NCBI GenBank assembly: GCA_014281115.1
Contig: JACONQ010000007.1
Location: forward strand, 744,001-808,000
Length of the DNA: 64,000 bases
Origin: Laburnicola sp. R22_1
Lineage: Eukaryota > Ascomycota > Dothideomycetes > Pleosporales > Didymosphaeriaceae
Direction of reading: 5' to 3'
Shown here: positions 57,964 through 64,000 of the stretch, in pieces
How positions within the stretch are numbered: position 1 is the first letter of the stretch
How the letters are laid out: each line of letters opens with the position of its first letter
Notes under the pieces: model-generated
What the model was told of the DNA's origin: nothing
Databases searched by the model: none
What the model saw: the letters and a program-made list of their open reading frames with translations, nothing else
Program-made: the position numbers and the translations under genes

Positions 57964-59736
57964 ATGAGCTCGATTGAGGCTGCGATTGCAGCGATTGAAT
58001 CGCTAGGACCTACAGAAAAATTTAGCTATAGACAGATTGCGAGAGATTATGGTTGCAGCTGTGCAACGCTCGCGCGGCGACACCAAGGCATCTCAAGGTT
58101 ACGCAGTACAATGGCGGAGAATTAACAAGCTCTTTATCCATAACAGGAACTAGAGCTTCTACACTATATTAAACGTCTTACAAATCAAGGCCTACCACCT
58201 ACACGAGCTATGATACGAAATTTCGCCTTGTAGATTACGCAGAAAGAGGTTGGAGTACACTGGGTTGATCGCTTTGTGCACCGACACCTAGACGAGCTTA
58301 TCTCAAAATGGACAACGGGCATTGACAATAGTCGCCACAAGGCTGATTTAGGGAGGAAGTATAGCCTCTACTTTAATCTTCTACGCAAGAAGATTAATTA
58401 GTATTACGTTGAGGCGCGTTATACCTATAATATGGATGAGAAGGGCTTTATGCTTGGTGTTGTAGGTCGCTCGAAGAGGATCTTCAGCAGGGCTTTATAT
58501 GAGGATGGGAAGAGGAGGGGTACTATCTAGGATGGCTCTCAAGAGTGGATAACGCTGCTGGCCTGTATCTGCGCTGATGGATCTTACCTTGAGCCCGCTC
58601 TCATCTATTAGTCAGCCTCAGGATCGATACAGGACTCCTGGCTACAGGCCCTCAATTATGCGACTTATTAGGTTCGAATCTCCTCATCGCCCTCTGGCTG
58701 GACGAACAACAATATTGGCCTCGCGTGGCTTAAACAGGTGTTTGATCGCGGTACAAAGGCGAAGGCTCGATCTTCCTATTGATTGCTCATCCTAGATGGC
58801 TATAGATCTCACCTTACAATGGATTTTATTGAGTACTGCAATTAGAACAAGATCCTCCTCGCTGTATATCCTCCTTATTCAACCTATACGCTGCAGCCGC
58901 TCGATATAGCTATGTTCAAGCCTCTGTCCACAGCCTACTTAAAGGAGATCTTAGCCTTTATGGAAAGGAGCTAGGGCCTTTGCTCAATGAGCAAGAGGGA
59001 TTTCTTCCCCCTCTTCTACCGAGCCTGGCAGGCCTCCTTTAAGGAAACGACAATCCTAAAGGCCTTCAAGGCTACAGGCCTCTCACCCTTCAATCCTAAG
59101 GTTATACTACAGAGATTCAACTCTAGCCCAAGCTCCTTAAGCGATAGCGAGTCCTCAGCCTTAAGTGCCTTAAACTGGAGGAAGACTGAAGGCCTACTGC
59201 GTTAGGTAGTGAAGGATCGAGGTGATAAACGAGCTCAAAAGCTAAGCTAGGCCTTCCACCAAATCTCAACTCAAAAGACCCTCCTTGAGTATGAGGTTAA
59301 GGGCCTACGCGAGGCTCTGATCAACAAGAGAACGCGTAGGAAGCGAGGCAAGCCTCTCCTACTTAAGGAGCCTAAGGAGTATTAAGGTGGAGCTATATTT
59401 TGGTCTCTAAGGAAGGTGAAGGAGGCACGTGATCGCCGGCAGCTCCAGGAGCGCGAGGAGGAGCAGGTACAACACCAAAAAGCTGAGACAAATAGGCTTT
59501 GTAAAGAGGCAAGACAGGCAAAGGCGAAGGAGAAGGAAATAAGGCGTTAGGCGAGGGCTGCAGCCAATCTGGTAAAGGAGAAGGAGAAGGCGGAGAAGGC
59601 TGCTGAACAGGCCTCTAGGGCAGCTGCTCGCAGGACTGCAAAACGACTCTAACAAGCTCTTAAAACCTCTTAAAAGGGCAAAAAGCGCAGCCTTAAGGCT
59701 TCTGCAAAAGCAACTCTTAAAAGAGAGCTGTTGTGA
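57964..59736 (+). pseudogene. Inner transposase (DDE, pogo/CENP-B type), 16 in-frame stops, no frameshift
   Basis: One frame of 591 codons from the ATG at 57964 to a TGA at 59734-59736. It has a psq-type HTH (FSYRQIARDYGCSCATLARR), a second DNA-binding part (LPPTRAMIRNFA), and an intact DDE layout: YNMDEKGF, LILDGYRSH and LQPLDIAMFK, followed by FYRAWQASFKETTILKAFKA, TGLSPFNP. Sixteen nonsense codons interrupt it: 10 TAG, 5 TAA and 1 TGA, with no insertion or deletion. TAG and TAA arise from CAG and CAA by C to T, or from TGG by G to A, as RIP does. The C-terminus is a Lys/Glu coiled region. Confidence 0.85.
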
Positions 59737-59946
59737 GGCCCGTAGGTAGGGGAGAGCCTCAGCGTGCTGCTGCAGGCGCGCCAGCTCTCAGGTCACGACG
59801 CAGCCGCAACATCACACCTTCTACGCGATATCAATAGCTATATATATCAATTAAAGCCTATAGATATCACCACTAGAAAATATCGCGATAATAGCTATTG
59901 TGTGAGGCTCTACAGCCTCAAGTTGTGGGGCTGTTTTGGTGTTCAA

Positions 59947-59993
59947 GGTGGCTCATTCGGCCGTCGGGCTCATTCGACCGTCCACCTCGGTAA
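59947..59993 (-). repeat. Right terminal inverted repeat of the inner transposon (47 bp)
   Basis: Inverted partner of 57871-57917. Confidence 0.9.
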
Positions 59994-60346
59994 TAACTAA
60001 ACGCAACGCCAAACTTCAAGCTGCTAATAAGGCCGCCACACGACGTAAATCATATAAAAGAAAGCGATTGCAGCAAGAAGGAGTCCTTATAGTTGAAGAG
60101 GGCCAGCGACTGGCTACTCTAAAGGACTTTGGGGTGCGTAGTGATGGCAAGAAGGCAAAGAAGAGGGTGCGCACTAATGGAGGCGAATCCGCTCAACGGC
60201 GCTGTGGACGCTGCGGCAAGCCTGGGCACAATAAAAAAACCTGTAGACAGCTTATAGAAGTAGATTCTGAATAGTTTAGCCTATTTAGACTATCGAAAAT
60301 AGTTTATGTTGACTCTATACTATCGTGAATAGTACAGAACTTGGTG

Positions 60347-60402
60347 GGGTCTTGGCAAAGTGTCCGACTCGATGGAGTGTCCGACTCGAGTGCAAAGTAC
60401 GT
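60347..60402 (-). repeat. Right terminal inverted repeat of the outer transposon (56 bp)
   Basis: Inverted partner of 56413-56468. The next base inward differs. Confidence 0.88.
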
Positions 60403-60613
60403 TATAAATTTGTTAAAAATAAAAAAAGTGCTAGCTCTTTTTATAAGTAATCACTTTTTTTTATTCTTAAATAATTTATTTCTTAACTAATTCTTAATAT
60501 TTTCTAATTTTATTAATTTTCTTATATAGTTTAGCTATATTACTATTAATTATATTATATATATATTTAAGTTATATTAATAGTAAAGAAAAAGTAATAA
60601 TATGAGTAATTTT

Positions 60614-60652
60614 CTTGGCAAAAGAGCCAGCTCAGTGATCCCCCATCACTGC
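60614..60652 (-). repeat. Right end of the outermost inverted repeat (39 bp)
   Basis: The inverted partner of 56235-56273, with two mismatches. Confidence 0.75.
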
Positions 60653-61033
60653 TTAAGTGTTAGAGGGAGCAGGTGCGTTATATGATGGTGCTTGATGTCA
60701 TTGGCTTCTGCTTAGCACCCTTGCTACAGGAATATTGTTGGAAGGCTGTAAAATTGTTCTATGAAAGTGGGCCAGAATCATGTGGAATCGCTTTCCCAAA
60801 TGGGCAGCTTAGGCTATCAGTTAAGTAGGCCTGCCCTTCATGTACGTATCTCGGTTCCAGTTGGACCCCATGAGTTGAAAATGTTATCAACGCAGCCTGC
60901 AGAATGAATCACTGCAGGTGCAAGGATGAAGAAATCATATAAACGCCAAGTCAATACTCTTGTCCCTCCTCACGCTATCAGTTCAGCCAAGTGCCCGCCC
61001 CCAAGCGTTATCGAGTGTCGCAAGACGATGATA
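60653..61033. other. Spacer after the transposon block
   Basis: 381 bp up to the stop codon of the coiled-coil gene. No gene was seen. Confidence 0.45.
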
Positions 61034-62227
61034 TCACTCATCATACTCGCGAAGAGCATTGATGGCCTTCGTCTTCCATTGCTGAAACTTGGTCCTGGTA
61101 GTCTTGACTTCTGCCTCGAGATCATCGATTTGTTTTCGGAGGTTCGTGTTGGCATGCTCGAGATCTTTCTTCTCGCCGCGGAGCACGCCAACTTCGCGCT
61201 CCGCATCTTCTACACGCTTGGCGTTGTTCTTGAGTTGACCGTTCTCGCGTTGAAGGGTTCCGATGGTTCCACTCAAAGTGTTGATTTGGTCTTCTGCTTT
61301 GCCTGCTCTGCATTTAAGACCCTCTGTTTCCCAGCTCAATGCGGCGAGTTTGTTGCTCGTCTCTTCCTCCTTTTGGCGTGAAGCGTCGAGCAAGGCTTGG
61401 AGATTGGTGATTTTCTCCTTTTCGACCTTGAGGGCACTGTTGTCCGTCTTGAGTTTCTTGTACGAATGTACGAAGCCGGCTAGATCATCTATATCCTATA
61501 ATTCTGATTTAGTATAAATTCCATTTCAAGCTGCGCTGTGACTGACAGGAGTTTTGTGTCGAGGCGGACCATCGCTATCTAAGCGGGATTAGTAAAATAC
61601 TGTCCTCATGACGGATAAGAATGACTTACCAACAACGAGAGCTGCTGTAGGCTGTCCACAATGTTCACTCTGACACTTCCGTTTTGTTCTAGCGGCGGTT
61701 CCCATCTCTGAACTTGATGCTTTGGGTGAAGGTCGGGTTGTTGACTCCGTATCGCTGCGTTCAATTTGCGTTCCAGGTGCGCTAACTTCCACGTTGCCAG
61801 GTTCAGCGTTCCCTAGTACATGTCCACGGTCGTTCGGGTCTTCGGTAGAACGCGTTTTCTTTTCGTAAAGGATCTTGCAACCCCGGCGAAAGTTTCGTAG
61901 ATAAGAATTATGGTTGTAGAGGGTACTCATTGAGAGATTTTCGGCCACAATCAAGTAATACACAGCTAAGTCTATTGTAACACGAAGTTTGCCATTCCCT
62001 ATACTGGCGAATGGCTCTTCGAGCTGTGGCCGAGAATTCAATTGGAAAGATAGCCAAGGAACTCTCAGTTTGCCGGCCCAGAGAACGATAGATAGAGTTG
62101 GTGGGGTTCCCTTCGATCGTCCAACAATACAGAGAGAAATCATCTCTTCGACCCGGTCTTTCTGCATGCTTCCAATAATTATGCATCGTTGATTGATCTT
62201 CGTGTATCCTTCCGCGAGCAGACCCAT
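61034..62227 (-). CDS. Coiled-coil protein of unknown function, start uncertain
   Basis: Three exons, 62227-61630, 61578-61547 and 61495-61034, give 363 residues from the ATG at 62227. The N-terminal part (about 1-125) looks folded: MISLCIVGRSKGTPPTLSIV, RVPWLSFQLNSRPQLEEPFA, LAVYYLIVAENLSMSTLYNH, YLRNFRRGCKILYEKK. A polar linker and a C-terminal coiled coil (about 215-360, DLAGFVHSYKKLKTDNSALK, RKQIDDLEAEVKTTRTKFQQ) follow. The frame upstream on the same strand (62475-62228) is shifted by one base yet reads like the natural N-terminus (TWQPLWSTRQIDIHLLPFN .. RVDEIRFAPLTDDDLRR); joining the two would need one extra base. This suggests a frameshift mutation or a base-call error; the shorter protein is what the sequence allows. 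I do not recognise the family. Confidence 0.55.
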
Positions 62228-62957
62228 CTCCTTAAATCATCGTCCGTCAGAGGCGCGAAGCGTATCTCGTCAACCCTCGGGAGCGCTTCGTACGCCTCTT
62301 TGCAATGTTTGAGCGCATCCTCTTGTATAACTTCCAAGGTGAGCACGTTCATATTGAATGGGAGAAGGTGGATGTCGATCTGTCGTGTTGACCACAAGGG
62401 TTGCCAGGTCCGTGAGAGAAGGCTTGCGCACGGATCGGTGACGCAAAGCGCGGCAAACCGATCGATGTCGAAAGGTCAGCGTTGTGGGTGGATCCTAGAA
62501 GCAGCGGCTGGGTTGGAGTGGAGGGATCGAGGAGCTGGAGGGCGGGGCCAAAGGACCTTGTAAGCGATAAGCTGTAAAAGAAGGAGCAAAGAGTCCTATA
62601 GAGTGAGATGAGGTAAAACTAAAGTGAAAGTGAAGTTGGAGTGAAGTGAAAGAATCTTGCAAGGTAGAAGAGCTCGCTAGATGAGGAAATCGCTGGAAGC
62701 TGTAGAAGATGTTATATAGCGCTTCGATGTGCAGGTAATTACGAACGTATAATTCCCGCATCTGGGAAGTCAATCTCCTGGGAAACATGCGGATTTCGCC
62801 CTGCAGGGACCATAAGTATTTGCGTTTGAGATGGTGCGGGTACGTTCACTAGACTTACATTGACTATGTACAGGTTGGTTACAGCTACCAGACTTATAGA
62901 TGTGCGTGCACTTATCACTCTCCGGACACGTTGTTGCCTACAGATTCGCCATGGGTA
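62228..62957. other. Shifted coding-like segment and spacer
   Basis: On the minus strand 62475-62228 is open and coding-like in a frame shifted relative to the coiled-coil gene. Its first ATG is at 62352, and an in-frame TGA lies at 62476-62478. The remainder up to 62957 is spacer next to the thioredoxin-like gene. Confidence 0.45.
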
Positions 62958-63557
62958 TCATCGTCCGAACAAGCCTCCAAACAAGCTTCCACCGCCACCG
63001 CCCGCACGACCTCCTCTTCTAGCCTCGCTCAAGAGCCATTCCCTTAGATGTGCTCTGTTCCTCATTAATTCCGGTTTTGTGATCCGGGTATCGAATTGTG
63101 CTTCTTGTCTGCTGAACGCCAGCAACGTGGGCATCGACGTTATCTGCACATAACGGGTCAATTGTTCACACGTATTTGCCTCTTTCTTCAACAATCCACT
63201 TACCATGTACTTGACACCCAGATCTCCAATCAACGTACTATCTAACTCCACCTCAGCGAACCCCAGCCCTCCCTCATCTTCGCCCACGCGCTCATCCTCA
63301 ATCATGCCCTTTACAAGCGGCTTAATAGTCTGGCAAGTCGAGCACCAGCTCGCACTCCACAGCGTTATAAGGGGGCGATTGTCGGCGGCCGAGAGCATCG
63401 TAAGCGTGTGTAGGCCGTTCGGCGTCCGCACATTGTCGAAGATGCGGTTCTGGTTCGGTCGCGTTCCCGATCCTATGAGGAAGTGTCGCTGGCTTTGAGC
63501 GCGTGGGATTTGAAGCTTCAGAGAGCGGGTGAGCGACTGGTTCGGTCGGAGTATCAT
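62958..63557 (-). CDS. Thioredoxin-like protein, probably mitochondrial
   Basis: Two exons, 63557-63204 and 63143-62958, give 179 residues. A basic N-terminus (MILRPNQSLTRSLKLQIPRA) resembles a mitochondrial presequence. The thioredoxin fold has PLITLWSASWCSTCQTIKPL with the active-site C-x-x-C (WCSTC), a central loop of variable length and the cis-Pro motif ITSMPTLLAF in exon 2. The end is Gly-rich (GGRAGGGGGSLFGGLFGR). The 60-nt intron keeps the frame if retained but would insert 20 residues before the cis-Pro, so splicing is preferred. The ATG at 63557 is the first in frame. Function as a thiol-disulfide reductase is expected from the motif; the partner is unknown. Confidence 0.85.
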   Translation of the reverse strand: MILRPNQSLTRSLKLQIPRAQSQRHFLIGSGTRPNQNRIFDNVRTPNGLHTLTMLSAADNRPLITLWSASWCSTCQTIKPLVKGMIEDERVGEDEGGLGFAEVELDSTLIGDLGVKYMVSGLLKKEANTCEQLTRYVQITSMPTLLAFSRQEAQFDTRITKPELMRNRAHLREWLLSEARRGGRAGGGGGSLFGGLFGR

Positions 63558-64000
63558 TGCTCTTGTGTGGTTGTGTGGTTGAGCTTTGGTGGATGCCCTG
63601 GATGATGCGACGTCATTGTCTAGAGCTTCCTGCCAAGCCGCCAAGCCTATGAACCTTGTCTAGGCTCAAATAGTAGACTGCTCGGGCATACAGTAACATT
63701 CGTACTTCATTGAAGTTCAGACGGTTCAAGGCTAAGTTGCACAGATGCACATCTCAAACCATTTCTTCATCTACGCCAGAATACCTTATTAGGTAGATTT
63801 TACGCCCCTCTGACAGGGTCCTGGCCGGTGCGGTTCGGCCGCCTCCCTGCTAGTATCATTGGAGGAGTTCGAGGATTCTCTGTCTTTAATAATCAGAAGC
63901 TCGTAGAGTGATTGGAAATACCGTTCTGCATGGTTCCGTAAGATTTCATGGCCTTCAGCATGAGTCACCTAAGGCTTCGAGCTGACACATAAGCCAGGGG
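63558..64000. other. Right-edge spacer
   Basis: 443 bp with the promoter of the thioredoxin-like gene and no recognised gene. Confidence 0.45.

Larger units (their letters stand above)
57871..59993 (+). mobile_element. Second pogo/Fot1-type transposon, inserted in the outer transposase
   Basis: 2123 bp bounded by perfect 47-bp inverted repeats (57871-57917 and 59947-59993, starting TTACCGAGGTGGACGG) and flanked by TA on both sides (57869-57870 and 59994-59995). It carries its own transposase pseudogene in the same orientation, a different element from the outer one. About 210 bp of non-coding DNA follow the transposase. Confidence 0.9.
56503..60274 (+). pseudogene. Outer transposase (DDE, pogo/CENP-B type), RIP-damaged and split by insertion
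   Basis: A single reading frame from the ATG at 56503 to 57868 continues after the inner element at 59996 and ends at a stop at 60272-60274. Joining the two sides across the duplicated TA restores the frame exactly. Several TAG/TAA codons interrupt the first part. The DNA-binding half includes EEQAIVEHILNLDARGFLPW and ADSLLAARHYKLVGQRWPYN. The DDE positions read Asn: YNFNKVGF, LILNSYKS and LLQPLNVG, where related elements have Asp. The C-terminus has a CCHC zinc knuckle (CGRCGKPGHNKKTC). It cannot encode an active enzyme. Confidence 0.85.
56413..60402 (+). mobile_element. pogo/Fot1-type DNA transposon, interrupted by a second one
   Basis: The ends are perfect 56-bp inverted repeats (56413-56468 and 60347-60402) starting ACGTACTTTGCACTCGAG, each flanked by TA (56411-56412 and 60403-60404), the target duplication of the Tc1/mariner/pogo group. 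Without the inner insertion the element would be about 1.87 kb, the usual size of Fot1-like elements. It carries the transposase pseudogene described separately and sits in AT-rich DNA. Confidence 0.88.
56235..60652. mobile_element. Outermost element: MITE-like inverted-repeat unit interrupted by the pogo-type transposon
   Basis: A 39-bp end at 56235-56273 (GCAGTGATGGGGGATCACTC..) reappears inverted at 60614-60652 with two mismatches. Between these ends and the inner transposon lie only AT-rich stretches (56274-56410 and 60405-60613). Without the insertion the unit would be about 0.43 kb, without coding capacity. No clean target-site duplication was seen, so its boundaries are uncertain. Confidence 0.5.

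Noticed and set aside
58577..58795. Open frame inside the inner transposon in a different frame
   Set aside because: The true transposase frame, with stops, runs through the same DNA without shift; this one is a by-product.
57964..59736. Reassigned stop codons as the reason for the many TAG/TAA in the transposase
   Set aside because: Normal genes in the window use ordinary stops and the transposase still has CAG and CAA codons, so RIP mutation is the simpler explanation.

Overview
This window is nuclear DNA of a filamentous ascomycete, probably a dothideomycete. The kingdom is clear from the proteins (Esa1, Rex4, Alg3, Aro7, Mdv1, Esf1, a DUF4360 secreted protein), from many short introns (about 45-70 nt, some near 200) with GT..AG ends and CTAAC/CTGAC-type branch sites, and from AT-rich, RIP-like transposon remains. 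The class is an inference from protein style only. Twenty-three coding genes are annotated, plus three pseudogenes. Most multi-exon models below were rebuilt by hand by matching splice sites to reading frame and family sequence.

Layout. 1-0.5 kb: 5' part of an unknown gene running off the left edge. 0.8-1.3 kb: degenerate tandem repeats. 1.8-11.7 kb: PP4 phosphatase catalytic subunit, a small membrane-anchored protein, Esa1 acetyltransferase divergent from Rex4 exonuclease, an aldo-keto reductase and an MFS transporter. 11.7-14.1 kb: AT-rich, gene-free. 14.1-20.3 kb: a 2003-residue protein with four Ulp1-like cysteine-protease modules, followed at 20.9-22.0 kb by a bZIP factor. 22.7-35.4 kb: FAR-17a/AIG1-like membrane protein, a histidine-phosphatase protein, an EIF1AD-like protein, Alg3, chorismate mutase and Mdv1, with two long gene-free gaps. 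35.7-37.8 kb: Ca-binding alternative NADH dehydrogenase. 40.2-43.5 kb: DUF4360 secreted protein, then AT-rich DNA holding a phosphatase pseudogene. 43.5-55.8 kb: a possible nucleotidyltransferase-fold protein with a long disordered tail, a 55-residue protein, Esf1, a polytopic membrane protein, an RNase H2 subunit and a CSC1/PHM7-like channel. 56.2-60.7 kb: a three-level nested transposon insertion. 61.0-63.6 kb: a coiled-coil protein with a suspicious 5' end and a thioredoxin-like protein.

The genes are mostly unrelated housekeeping genes (rRNA processing: Rex4, Esf1; glycosylation: Alg3; aromatic amino acids: Aro7; mitochondria: Mdv1, NADH dehydrogenase; genome maintenance: PP4, Esa1, RNase H2). 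There is no secondary-metabolite cluster. The two most unusual items are the four-module Ulp1-like protein, in which two modules keep the His-Asp-Gln-Cys set and two have lost it, and the nested pogo/Fot-type elements, one with 16 in-frame stops and no frameshift, the other with all three catalytic Asp codons reading Asn.
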